A DNA stretch of 33,999 nucleotides from Pirellulales bacterium (GTDB taxonomy: Bacteria; Planctomycetota; Planctomycetia; Pirellulales; UBA7805): positions 1 through 33,999 of the forward strand of contig JASMGX010000018.1 in the NCBI GenBank assembly GCA_030751095.1. The letters run 5' to 3'. Under the pieces are notes generated by a model that saw nothing but the letters and a program-made list of their open reading frames with translations, was not told where the DNA came from and ran no database searches. Numbering within the stretch: the first letter of the stretch is position 1; every line of letters starts with the position of its first letter. Both the position numbers and the translations under genes were made by a program. Below are positions 1 through 7,927 of the stretch, piece after piece.

Positions 1-1
1 G

Positions 2-1177
2 GATAATTATCTCTACTGGAGCAAAATGGATGCGGGGGGAAAATTCGATACGTATCGCGCAGAAATTAAGAGTCCGCTCAATGCCCAGAATATTAACAAC
101 ACTCCCAACGAAAGTGAAGCTCTGGGTATTGCAGCAGGTGAGGGAATCTCGTGGGTGACAGAGGCCCACACATTCCAGCTCTGGCACAACGGCCAGACCA
201 TTGATCTACCCAACAGCGATGGCGGATTTATGGGAAACTACGACAGAAATAATTCTGATTCCTATGTGCTCTATCGGCAGGGACCTCTTGATAATGAAAA
301 ACTGTGGGCTTATGACATCCAGGCACAGCAATCGACATTGGTCAGCGATCCAACCTATACATGGAGGCTTGCGGGCGGACCAAGCATCGATGGATCGAAA
401 GTCATGTGGTCGGCATCCTATTCCGAAAATGGCCCACAACATGACGACTATGAAATCTACAGTTATGATCTCATTCAGGGTGCAGCGAGCTACCAGCAGA
501 TTACCCACGATGACTTCGACAATTTATATCCCAAGATGGTAGACGATCGAGTTCTATATATCCAACATCAAAGCAATCAAAATGCTTCGATGATTCTCGA
601 AGATGGGTCCGGCACGAGCGTGCTTAGCCAAACGGCAGGTAATGGTCATGATCTCTCGAAAAGTACGGCGGCGTGGAAAGAAATTGATGGTAGCATCAAG
701 GCGTTGACCAATGGGGTGCTGTTTTCGATCGCCCCGGCGACCACGGGATCCAGCAGTTTTTCATTATCGGGGGCCAATATTGCCTGGGATGCGAAGGATG
801 CCCAGAACGATTACCAGGTCTATGCCGCCTACTACATCGGTCCGGGTGCCGTCCTGACCGGGCTGGACCTCACGCTCGAGGAACTCAGCGAGTTTTCACT
901 CTTCAACGCCAACTTGCAGTATACCGATCTCCGCTCGGCACTGATCGAGGAGACCGATTTTCGCGGCGCCGATTTTACCGGCGCAACAAATCTCCAGTAC
1001 GCGATCGGTCAGGCGATCTACTCGCATCAGACGATCCTGCCCGAAGGCTTCAACCCGGTATCGGCCGGCTGGAGCTACGTGACGCCTGAACCGGGGGCGC
1101 TGCTGCTCGTCGTACTGGGCCTCCTTGTCCTGGGCAGTTGCCGTCGCCGTAGGCGGGCTACACATGGCAATGCGTGA
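2..1177 (+). CDS. PEP-CTERM exported protein with pentapeptide-like segment (5' partial)
   Basis: The reading frame is open to the first base of the window, so the N-terminus lies outside it; the first ATG inside (26) is probably internal. The visible part has repeated Trp/Tyr/Asp-rich blocks (YLYWSKMDAGGKFDTYRAEI near the start, LWAYDIQ, YEIYSYDL) that resemble TolB/WD40-like beta-propeller blades. Near residues 285-325 there is a short run with pentapeptide-repeat spacing (FNANL, YTDLR, ETDFR, GADFT). The C-terminus is a textbook PEP-CTERM tail: a TPEPGA motif, a hydrophobic helix and an RRRRR cluster. Such tails are recognised by an exosortase (EpsH/XrtA family), and the protein would be moved across the membrane and processed there. 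The function of the mature protein is unknown. The following gene is convergent, 55 bases away. Confidence 0.85.
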   Translation, partial: DNYLYWSKMDAGGKFDTYRAEIKSPLNAQNINNTPNESEALGIAAGEGISWVTEAHTFQLWHNGQTIDLPNSDGGFMGNYDRNNSDSYVLYRQGPLDNEKLWAYDIQAQQSTLVSDPTYTWRLAGGPSIDGSKVMWSASYSENGPQHDDYEIYSYDLIQGAASYQQITHDDFDNLYPKMVDDRVLYIQHQSNQNASMILEDGSGTSVLSQTAGNGHDLSKSTAAWKEIDGSIKALTNGVLFSIAPATTGSSSFSLSGANIAWDAKDAQNDYQVYAAYYIGPGAVLTGLDLTLEELSEFSLFNANLQYTDLRSALIEETDFRGADFTGATNLQYAIGQAIYSHQTILPEGFNPVSAGWSYVTPEPGALLLVVLGLLVLGSCRRRRRATHGNA

Positions 1178-1232
1178 AAAAGCGCGCTGCGGCACTCAAT
1201 CGCAGCACCGCTCAAAAGAACGTAACGGTACT

Positions 1233-1649
1233 TCAGCCCACGGCCGCCTGCCTCTGCCTGCGGACCGAGGCGATCCGCCGCAAGATCAACCAGAACGGCG
1301 GCAGGTAGATGATGTCCGCAAAAAACAAAAAGGCGAGAAAAAACCACGGTAGCGGACCAAACACCACATAATAGATTCCGAGCAGCGAACCGCAGAATTT
1401 GCTCAAAAAACCGAGCTCTAAAAGGTCGTAATTCTCCAGCGGCCGTGAAGCGACCCGGTGGTAGCCGACACCGAAGAGCATGACCAGAGCCCCGGTCAGC
1501 TGGATCGGCATCACAAACTGCGGCTTCTCGATTCCGAAAAGCCGAAAACCCTCGTGGTAGAGGACCATCATTGCCAGGCCGGCCAGCAGGTTAAACGTGC
1601 CGGCAAATCGCAACAGCCTCCGCATCCAGCGGTCCAAAGGTGCATCCAT
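1233..1649 (-). CDS. Small four-helix membrane protein, function unknown
   Basis: I chose the ATG at 1649 (138 residues, beginning MDAPLDRWMRR) because TTGAGGA lies just upstream. The reading frame stays open for another 60 codons upstream, but that stretch has no membrane-protein character and looks like read-through of the intergenic region. The product has about four hydrophobic segments, short charged loops and an Arg-rich C-terminus (RRIASVRRQRQ). The region is reminiscent of small integral membrane proteins with no assigned role in planctomycete genomes, but I cannot name a family. It is convergent with the PEP-CTERM gene and divergent from the lipoprotein gene at 1933. Confidence 0.65.
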   Translation of the reverse strand: MDAPLDRWMRRLLRFAGTFNLLAGLAMMVLYHEGFRLFGIEKPQFVMPIQLTGALVMLFGVGYHRVASRPLENYDLLELGFLSKFCGSLLGIYYVVFGPLPWFFLAFLFFADIIYLPPFWLILRRIASVRRQRQAAVG

Positions 1650-1871
1650 CCTCGGTTCCTCAAGAAATTGTGCAGGACTCAAGCAGGCCGGAACCGGCCG
1701 AAAAACCACAACTCCAGCCAGCGAAGAATAGCCGATTCGCGGCGCGACGTCACTGCCGAAACCACCGGGCACTGGTAGAACCGGCCAAAATCGCAGACCG
1801 CTCGCCGCAAAGACCCTGCCCAACTGCACCGGCTTGCGTTAGGCTACTGGTCGCATAGGAAAAAACGAACG

Positions 1872-1898
1872 GCCCGCCCGCAGGGGGGCCATTTTTTA
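1872..1898. terminator. GC-rich hairpin with T tract, possibly bidirectional
   Basis: GGCCCGCC and GGGGGGCC (1872-1891) can pair with one mismatch around a four-base loop. They are followed on the plus strand by ATTTTTT (1892-1898). On the other side AAAAAA (1861-1866) would give a T tract on the minus strand. It sits inside the gap between two divergent genes (1649 and 1933), where a terminator for either gene is not expected. It may end an unseen short transcript or act as an attenuator of the lipoprotein gene. Confidence 0.5.
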
Positions 1899-1932
1899 TC
1901 GACAGGCCCAAAACCAACCAAGGAGAAATGCA

Positions 1933-2184
1933 ATGCCATCGATCCGCCTCTTAGCGACCGGATTGGCCCTCTGCGCCGTTGCCGGTTGTAACTCCCAAAG
2001 CCCCACGGAGGTACAAGAAAAAGATTCCGGATTGCACATCAATGCCCCCGGCGTGAATATCGATATCGGTGGCGGCAAGGGTGTTCAGGTCGAAGCTCCA
2101 GGCACGGATGTCGACGTGAAACCGGGCGAGGGAACCACCGTCACCGCACCCGGCACCGAAGTAAGCACCGAAAAAGAAAACTAA
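1933..2184 (+). CDS. Small lipoprotein with 17-residue repeats
   Basis: The protein has 83 residues. The start is supported by AAGGAG at 1919-1924. Residues 1-19 form a lipoprotein signal (hydrophobic core, lipobox AVAGC, lipidated Cys19). The mature part is hydrophilic and consists of a 17-residue repeat: residues 36-52 (INAPGVNIDIGGGKGVQ), 53-69 (VEAPGTDVDVKPGEGTT) and a partial third copy from 70 (VTAPGTEVSTE). Alternating hydrophobic positions and conserved APG turns suggest a small beta-solenoid or beta-sandwich-like strand pattern, which is my inference. No family recognised. It is followed 75 bases later by the thioesterase gene on the same strand. Confidence 0.75.
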   Translation: MPSIRLLATGLALCAVAGCNSQSPTEVQEKDSGLHINAPGVNIDIGGGKGVQVEAPGTDVDVKPGEGTTVTAPGTEVSTEKEN

Positions 2185-2233
2185 ACACGACCGCACATCA
2201 TTTGTCGTTGCGGATCGATCGAATACAAGACAC

Positions 2234-2250
2234 CCTGCCGGCGGCAGGAG
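2234..2250 (+). promoter_or_regulatory. Hairpin overlapping the thioesterase ribosome binding site
   Basis: CCTGCC (2234-2239) and GGCAGG (2243-2248) form a perfect six-pair stem around a three-base loop. The Shine-Dalgarno AGGAG (2246-2250) shares its first three bases with the right arm. Folding of the leader would hide the ribosome binding site of the next gene. Whether this regulates translation is inference. Confidence 0.4.
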
Positions 2251-2259
2251 CCGATGCCG

Positions 2260-2661
2260 ATGATCACTGTGCCGACCGAACCCCATCTGGCCCTTAAGGC
2301 ATTAATGATGCCGCGGGATACCAACCAGCACGGCACTATTTTTGGCGGGGTGGTGCTCAGCTATATCGATCAGGCCGGTGCGGTCGGTGCCCTCTACGCC
2401 CTGCAATTGGCCGGACACAACGAAAAACCGCTCGTCAGCGTCGCGATGGACCGCGTTGAGTTTCTCAAACCGATCCACGTCGGCGATGTTGTCAGTTTTA
2501 TGACCCGCGTCATGGCTGTCGGCAGAACATCGATCACGGTCGAAGTGATCGTGCAGAGTGTTCGAAAAGGCAAACCGGAGGAGCTTACGCGGGCGATGGT
2601 CACCTACGTGGCCGTCACACGCAACGAAGCGGAACAAACGCCTGTGAAACTCTATGATTGA
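2260..2661 (+). CDS. Acyl-CoA thioesterase, hotdog fold (YciA-like)
   Basis: Hydrolyses acyl-CoA thioesters to free acid and CoA in the cytosol. The N-terminal block LMMPRDTNQHGTIFGG is the signature of the YciA/acyl-CoA hydrolase hotdog family (MPxDTNxxGxIFGG), followed by SYIDQAG, which contains the catalytic Asp region. The later VGDVVSF block is also typical. At about 134 residues it is a complete single-hotdog protein of usual length. Two ATGs are in frame: 2254 has only three bases between AGGAG and the start, while 2260 has nine, so I prefer 2260. The SD lies in a hairpin. The substrate chain length cannot be read from the sequence. Confidence 0.88.
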   Translation: MITVPTEPHLALKALMMPRDTNQHGTIFGGVVLSYIDQAGAVGALYALQLAGHNEKPLVSVAMDRVEFLKPIHVGDVVSFMTRVMAVGRTSITVEVIVQSVRKGKPEELTRAMVTYVAVTRNEAEQTPVKLYD

Positions 2662-2694
2662 TCGCGCAGAAGAATCGTTGAAGAGTGTTGGCTG

Positions 2695-4050
2695 ATGCAA
2701 GACGCCATCGCGCAAACCGAATCCGCTTTTCTCTCGCTCGAAACCGCCGCGGCGATTGTCGTGGTTCTCACCGCCCTGGCCGCCTGGATCAACGAACGTT
2801 TCATCCATTTGCCGCGGGCAATCGGGACCATGCTCGCCGGACTCTTAGTCGCAGCCATCGCCATGGTGATCGACTGGGCCGATATCGGCCAATTCGACAT
2901 CGCTACCTACGGCGCACACCACTACAACTTCAGCCAGATTGTGCTCAATCTGCTGCTCCCCTTCATCCTCTTCGCAGCAGCCATGCAGATCGACCTGAGC
3001 GGTCTGGCCAAAAGCGGCCCGGGCATCGCCTACCTCTCCACCATCGGCGTGGTCATTTTTGTCGGCATCTGGGGAACGTTGATCTGGCTGGTAATGAACA
3101 TGATCGACCGGCATATCGGCCCCGATATCGGAATCTCCTTTCCGGCAGCTATCCTGTTTGCCACGATGATGGCATCCACCGATGCCGCTGCCGTCCTGAG
3201 CACCATGCGGCACACGGTCCTGCCACGACAGGTGCGAACCCTGATCGCCGGGGAGTCGCTCTTTAACGATGCGGTGAGCATCGTTCTTTTTCTCACTGTG
3301 CTGACCTTTATCGCCAGCGGGCATGAAGTCAACGCAGCGGACGCAGCCTGGGTCCTCGGCAAAGAGATCATCGGAGGCCTTCTGATCGGGTTCGGTGGCG
3401 GCCTGATCGGCAGCTACATGCTCAATACCTGTAAAGGCTACAGCACCCAGGTTCTCGTCACCGTGGGCGTGGTACTCGGTGGCTCCGTCCTTGCAAACGC
3501 CCCCATGATCAATGCCTCCTCTCCGCTGGCAATGGTCGTGGCCGGAATCGTGATAGCGCGCTGCCGCGTCTATGTGGAAGCGGGCGAGCAACACCCCTTG
3601 GTCATGTTCTGGCGATTTACCGACAATGCCATGAACGGCATCCTCTTCTTGTTGATCGGCCTGGAACTGCTCGTCATTGCCGACAAATTCCACTGGAGCA
3701 TGGTCTGCACCGCGGTGATCTGTTTTCCTCTGCTCCTGATTGCCCGCTACCTGAGCCTGTTTCTTCCCTGGACCTTCTTTTCCAAAACCATTTTTCGCCG
3801 GAGACTCACGCATGTCGATCTCGGGCTGCTCACCTGGTGCGGCCTGCGCGGGGGCATCGCCATCGCCCTGGCCTTTCGGATTCCCGAGAACCTCGAGAAC
3901 GGGGATCTTCGCGATACCTTCATTGTAGGCGCATTTGTGATCGTGTTGCTCTCGATGCTCGTGCAGGGTCTTTCGACCTCCGCAATCGCCCGCCGTCTGA
4001 GCCGCACGGTGGTCGCAGCAGAAAAAGCGGCCGGTCAGGATGCCATTTGA
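2695..4050 (+). CDS. Na+/H+ antiporter, CPA1 (NhaP-like) family
   Basis: A 451-residue inner-membrane protein with about 12 hydrophobic segments. It exchanges cytoplasmic Na+ (or K+) for protons and helps pH and salt homeostasis. Family marks are ASTDAAAVLS in the middle (the CPA1 TDP-type motif, here TDA) and LIAGESLFNDAVSIVLF, which holds the conserved Asp of the ion site. A later block, LGLLTWCGLRGGIAIALA, matches the CPA1 WxGxRG region. The start is the first ATG; its ribosome binding site is weak, with no clear AGGAG, as is common in this phylum. It lies 33 bases after the thioesterase gene. Cation specificity is unknown. Confidence 0.9.
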   Translation: MQDAIAQTESAFLSLETAAAIVVVLTALAAWINERFIHLPRAIGTMLAGLLVAAIAMVIDWADIGQFDIATYGAHHYNFSQIVLNLLLPFILFAAAMQIDLSGLAKSGPGIAYLSTIGVVIFVGIWGTLIWLVMNMIDRHIGPDIGISFPAAILFATMMASTDAAAVLSTMRHTVLPRQVRTLIAGESLFNDAVSIVLFLTVLTFIASGHEVNAADAAWVLGKEIIGGLLIGFGGGLIGSYMLNTCKGYSTQVLVTVGVVLGGSVLANAPMINASSPLAMVVAGIVIARCRVYVEAGEQHPLVMFWRFTDNAMNGILFLLIGLELLVIADKFHWSMVCTAVICFPLLLIARYLSLFLPWTFFSKTIFRRRLTHVDLGLLTWCGLRGGIAIALAFRIPENLENGDLRDTFIVGAFVIVLLSMLVQGLSTSAIARRLSRTVVAAEKAAGQDAI

Positions 4051-4194
4051 GAAACATCGGGTCGAAAGCTGTCGCCCGCTCACCCTTACCGATTGTCCGT
4101 GGATCGACTATAAAATTGCAGGAACGAGAGAATCCGGAACCGTACAATAGAGTATAGAGGACCCACCTCGAAGCCAATCTTTGGGAAAAACGGA

Positions 4195-4950
4195 ATGAAG
4201 CGGCTGACGGCACTCTACAGCACAACAGTCGGCAAGAAGGCGGTGGTCGCAATCACCGGTATCCTGCTCTACGGCTTTGTGCTGCTGCACATGCTCGGCA
4301 ACCTCAAGGTATTTACCGGAAATGTCGCCGCAGGCGAACATGCCGGTGAGCCCCACATCGACATCTATGCCGAGTTCCTCCGGACGATGGGCGAACCCCT
4401 TTTTCCGTACAGCTTCATCCTCTGGACGGTGCGGATCGTCATGCTTCTGGCCCTCATCCTCCACATCTACACGGTGATCCAACTCGCAGTCCGCAACCGC
4501 AAAGCGAGGCAGACCCGTTACGCAGAGTACAAGCAGATCGAGGCGAGTACCCCCGCCCGCTTGATGCTCGTGAGCGGTTTTCTGCTTCTCGCCTTTCTCC
4601 TGTTCCACCTGCTGCAATTTACATTTGGCGTGGTCGGCGGCTCCCCCTTCGTCGAGGGCAAGGTGTACGCAAACCTCTACTACGCCTTCGGGAAGTGGTA
4701 TTTTGTCCTGCTCTATGTGATCGTGATGGCGGCCCTGGCGCAACATGTCAGCCACGGCGTCTGGAGCCTGTTTCAGACCCTCGGTCTGGACAACCCCGAT
4801 CGGAATCGGGCGTTGCGACTGCTGGCAACGCTCAGCGCGGTCGCCCTGTTTGTCGGTTTTGCTTCGGTGCCGGTGCTGTTCTATCTCGGAGTGATGCCGC
4901 AGCCACCCGAACAGGGCCTCGAGCAAATCATTCATGGAGGAGGAAACTGA
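4195..4950 (+). CDS. sdhC: Succinate dehydrogenase cytochrome b subunit (type B)
   Basis: A membrane anchor of 251 residues with five predicted helices. In single-anchor (type B) succinate:quinone oxidoreductases this subunit carries two b haems and the quinone site. The N-terminus (LYSTTVGKKAVVAITG, then LLHMLGNLKVFTG) matches the family found in Bacillus, Bacteroidota and planctomycetes, with His in the first helices as probable haem ligand. It begins the sdhCAB operon. The stop is three bases before the sdhA start. There is no sdhD, as expected for type B. Direction (succinate oxidation or fumarate reduction) cannot be told from sequence, but the nearby oxidase suggests aerobic use. Confidence 0.93.
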   Translation: MKRLTALYSTTVGKKAVVAITGILLYGFVLLHMLGNLKVFTGNVAAGEHAGEPHIDIYAEFLRTMGEPLFPYSFILWTVRIVMLLALILHIYTVIQLAVRNRKARQTRYAEYKQIEASTPARLMLVSGFLLLAFLLFHLLQFTFGVVGGSPFVEGKVYANLYYAFGKWYFVLLYVIVMAALAQHVSHGVWSLFQTLGLDNPDRNRALRLLATLSAVALFVGFASVPVLFYLGVMPQPPEQGLEQIIHGGGN

Positions 4951-4953
4951 AAC

Positions 4954-6870
4954 ATGCAACTCGATGCGAAAATCCCGGAAGGTCCCATCGAGGAAAAATG
5001 GTCCTCGCACCTCGAGCAGATCCGACTCGTCGGCCCGCGCAACCGTCCCCACTACCGGATCATTGTGGTCGGCAGCGGACTTGCCGGTGCCTCGGCTGCC
5101 TCGTCGCTCGCCGCCCTCGGCTACAACGTCGACTGCTACTGTTTTCAGGATAGCCCGCGACGGGCACACAGCATCGCCGCCCAGGGGGGAATCAACGCCG
5201 CCAAAAATTACCGGAATGACGACGACTCGGTGTTCCGCCTCTTTTACGACACCCAGAAAGGGGGCGACTACCGATCACGCGAGGCAAACGTCTACCGCCT
5301 GGCCGAACTGAGTACCGCCATCATCGATCAGGCGGTCGCCCAGGGTGTCCCCTTTGCCCGCGAATACTCTGGCATGCTGGCCAACCGCTCCTTCGGCGGC
5401 GTACTGGTGCAACGGACCTTTTACTGCCGCGGGGAAACCGGCCAGCAGTTGCTGCTCGGTGCCAATGCGTCGCTCGCCCAACAGATCCACGAAGGCCAGG
5501 TCCGGATGCACACCCGCAGCGAGGTGATGGATTTTGTCGTGGTCGATGGCCGCACGCGGGGAGTCGTGCTCCGCGATCTGGTCAGCGGCGAGATCGGCTC
5601 GGTGGCGGCCGACGCGGTGGTGATTGCGACCGGCGGATACGCCAACATCTATTACCTCTCCACCAACGCCAAAGGCTGCAATGTCACCGCCCTCTGGCGG
5701 GCCTACCGGCGCGGGGCGGCAATCGCCAACCCCTGCTTCGTCCAGATCCACCCCACCTGCATCCCGGCGTCGGGCGCGCATCAGGCCAAGCTCACGCTCA
5801 TGAGCGAATCGCTGCGGAACGACGGGCGGATCTGGGTTCCCCGCAACGCGGGCGAAAAGAGAATCCCCACGAACATTCCCGAAGAGGATCGATATTACTA
5901 CCTGGAAGAACGCTATCCCCGCTTCGGGAACCTCGTCCCCCGAGACGTCGCTTCGCGGAATGCCAAAGAGGTCTGTGACGAGGGTCTCGGTGTCGGGGGC
6001 ACCGGCTATGGCGTGTATCTCGAATTCCGCGATGCGATCAAAGCGCACGGAATGAGCGTGATCGATGGTCGCTACGAAAATCTGTTTGAGATGTACGAAA
6101 AGATTACCGACGACGATCCCCGCCAGACCCCGATGCGAATCTACCCTGCCCCGCACTACACGATGGGCGGGCTTTGGGTCGACTACAACCTGATGACCAC
6201 GATCCCCGGTCTCTTTGCGATTGGCGAGGCCAATTTTTCCGATCATGGGGCCAACCGTCTCGGCGCCAGCTCCCTGATGCAGTGCCTAGCGGATGGCTAT
6301 TTTGTCCTGCCCGCCACGATCGGCGATTACCTGAGCAGTCATCCCTACGGCGAAATCTCAACCAATCACGAACAATTCAAAGTGGTCGAAAACGAGGTCC
6401 GCGCGCGGATCGGCAAATTGCTCGACACCCACGGCAAGCGACCGGTCGCCTCGCTCCACCGGGAACTGGGCAAACTGATGAGCGACCAGTGTGGTATCTC
6501 TCGCAACCGGGAAGAGCTGTCCGATGCCATCAGGCGCATTCCGCAAATGCGCGAGGCGTTCTGGAACGAGGTGGGCGTTCCGGGAGAAGGAGCGGAGTTG
6601 AACCAATCGCTCGAACATGCCGGACGACTGAGTGACTTTTATGAGTTCGCCGAACTGATGTGCCAAGACGCACTCAACCGGGACGAATCGTGCGGCTGCC
6701 ACTTCCGCGAAGAACATCAAACCGCAGAGGGCGAGGCGTTGCGCAACGACGAACAATTCGCCAACGTTTCGGTGTGGGAATATCAGGGAGAGGACAAACC
6801 GGCCCAGCTGCACTCCGAACCCCTCTCGTTTGATGCGATCCCCTTGGCGCAAAGGAACTACAAAACATGA
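4954..6870 (+). CDS. sdhA: Succinate dehydrogenase flavoprotein subunit
   Basis: The 638-residue catalytic subunit oxidises succinate to fumarate using covalent FAD. The dinucleotide-binding motif [20 protein letters not shown] is at about residues 31-50. [11 protein letters not shown] follows, its His being the FAD attachment residue. QIHPTCIP and [16 protein letters not shown] hold substrate-binding and active-site residues. A near-consensus GGAGGAGG lies at 4936-4943, inside the end of sdhC, so translation is probably coupled. The last bases overlap sdhB by four. The length is normal for the type B family. Confidence 0.96.
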   Translation: MQLDAKIPEGPIEEKWSSHLEQIRLVGPRNRPHYRIIVVGSGLAGASAASSLAALGYNVDCYCFQDSPRRAHSIAAQGGINAAKNYRNDDDSVFRLFYDTQKGGDYRSREANVYRLAELSTAIIDQAVAQGVPFAREYSGMLANRSFGGVLVQRTFYCRGETGQQLLLGANASLAQQIHEGQVRMHTRSEVMDFVVVDGRTRGVVLRDLVSGEIGSVAADAVVIATGGYANIYYLSTNAKGCNVTALWRAYRRGAAIANPCFVQIHPTCIPASGAHQAKLTLMSESLRNDGRIWVPRNAGEKRIPTNIPEEDRYYYLEERYPRFGNLVPRDVASRNAKEVCDEGLGVGGTGYGVYLEFRDAIKAHGMSVIDGRYENLFEMYEKITDDDPRQTPMRIYPAPHYTMGGLWVDYNLMTTIPGLFAIGEANFSDHGANRLGASSLMQCLADGYFVLPATIGDYLSSHPYGEISTNHEQFKVVENEVRARIGKLLDTHGKRPVASLHRELGKLMSDQCGISRNREELSDAIRRIPQMREAFWNEVGVPGEGAELNQSLEHAGRLSDFYEFAELMCQDALNRDESCGCHFREEHQTAEGEALRNDEQFANVSVWEYQGEDKPAQLHSEPLSFDAIPLAQRNYKT

Positions 6871-7643
6871 ATATCACATTGCGCATCTGGCGACAAAAGA
6901 ATGCCGACGAGGAAGGACAACTGGTCCGTTACCCAATCGACGACATCGAGCCGGACATGTCCTTTTTGGAAATGTTAGACGTTCTCAATGAGCGGTTGAC
7001 GAGCGAAGGCGAAGATCCGGTCGCGTTCGACTCCGATTGTCGCGAAGGGGTCTGCGGGATGTGCTCGCTGGTGATTGTCGGACAGGCACATGGACCGATG
7101 CAGGGCACCACAACCTGCCAACTCTACATGCGACACTTTCCGGACGGGAGCGAGATCACGATCGAACCGTGGCGCTCGGCCGCCTTTCCGGTCGTTCGTG
7201 ATTTGATCGTCGACCGTTCGGCGCTCGATCGCGTGATGCAGGCGGGCGGTTACGTGAGTGTCCACTCCGGCCCCAAACCGGAACCGAACTCGATGCCGAT
7301 CGCGCCCGAGGTGGCTGAACTAGCACTCGATGCGGCAACCTGCATCGGTTGCGGCGCATGTGTGGCGGCCTGCCCCAACGGAGCGGCGATGCTCTACACT
7401 GCCGCAAAAACCTCGCACCTCGGCCTGCTGCCTCAGGGCGCGCCCGAACGATACACCCGCGTGACCGACATGGTCGAGCAGATGGATAAAGAGGGCTTCG
7501 GTGCCTGCCGCAACTATGCCGAGTGCGAAGCGCAGTGTCCGAAAGAAATCAGCATCCAGTTTATCTCGCAGATGAACCGCGACTATCTCAACGCCACCCT
7601 CGCCAAGCCGGTCGATCGCCGGAGCAAGATGAGCGCCCAATAG
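6867..7643 (+). CDS. sdhB: Succinate dehydrogenase iron-sulfur subunit
   Basis: A 258-residue electron-transfer subunit that links FAD in SdhA to the haems and quinone in SdhC. Cys58, Cys63, Cys66 and Cys84 ([12 protein letters not shown]) are the [2Fe-2S] ligands. Cys159, Cys162 and Cys165, in [12 protein letters not shown], together with the later cysteines, form the [4Fe-4S] and [3Fe-4S] sites ([12 protein letters not shown], Cys214, Cys220, Cys224). The start overlaps the sdhA stop in an ATGA. It is the last gene of the operon; 284 bases separate it from the next gene. Confidence 0.96.
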   Translation: MNITLRIWRQKNADEEGQLVRYPIDDIEPDMSFLEMLDVLNERLTSEGEDPVAFDSDCREGVCGMCSLVIVGQAHGPMQGTTTCQLYMRHFPDGSEITIEPWRSAAFPVVRDLIVDRSALDRVMQAGGYVSVHSGPKPEPNSMPIAPEVAELALDAATCIGCGACVAACPNGAAMLYTAAKTSHLGLLPQGAPERYTRVTDMVEQMDKEGFGACRNYAECEAQCPKEISIQFISQMNRDYLNATLAKPVDRRSKMSAQ

Positions 7644-7760
7644 GGGGCCGTTTTGCGCCTGGCCGTTACTGCGGAATATCGATCGACAAAGATGCAACGC
7701 TCTGATCGGAAAAACAGACTTTTTCCCTTGCGAATCGTGGCCCGGAGCGACCTTAAATCC

Positions 7761-7790
7761 TTGACGCGACAAACGCGATCAGGGTACACT
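7761..7790 (+). promoter_or_regulatory. Predicted sigma70-like promoter for the DUF1553/DUF1501 pair
   Basis: TTGACG (7761-7766) and TACACT (7785-7790) are separated by 18 bases. This lies in the 284-base gap after sdhB and would give a leader of about 130 bases before the ATG at 7928. It also argues against the upstream in-frame ATG at 7790. Prediction from consensus only. Confidence 0.45.
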
Positions 7791-7927
7791 TGGGGTGGAG
7801 CCGGCATGCGAAAACTCCCACCTGGAAACCGGCTCGCCCCCGCCACACACCCAATCATAAGAAGCCACCTCTTTGCGGAAGTTGGTTCAAACTTGCAAGC
7901 TTCGCGCAACAGCACCGTGAGTGCGAT

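Noticed and set aside
2845-4083. Long minus-strand open frame (412 residues) opposite the Na+/H+ antiporter
   Set aside because: It is antisense to a clear CPA1 gene, rich in His, Gln, Asp and Gly, with no domain; a by-product of GC-rich codon use.
4093-4114. TTGTCC / TATAAA as a promoter for sdhCAB
   Set aside because: The spacer is only 10 bases, too short for sigma70; no better pair was found in the gap.
7790-7927. Longer start (ATG 7790) for the DUF1549/DUF1553 gene
   Set aside because: It would begin at the predicted -10 element and put a non-hydrophobic basic tail ahead of a clear signal peptide.
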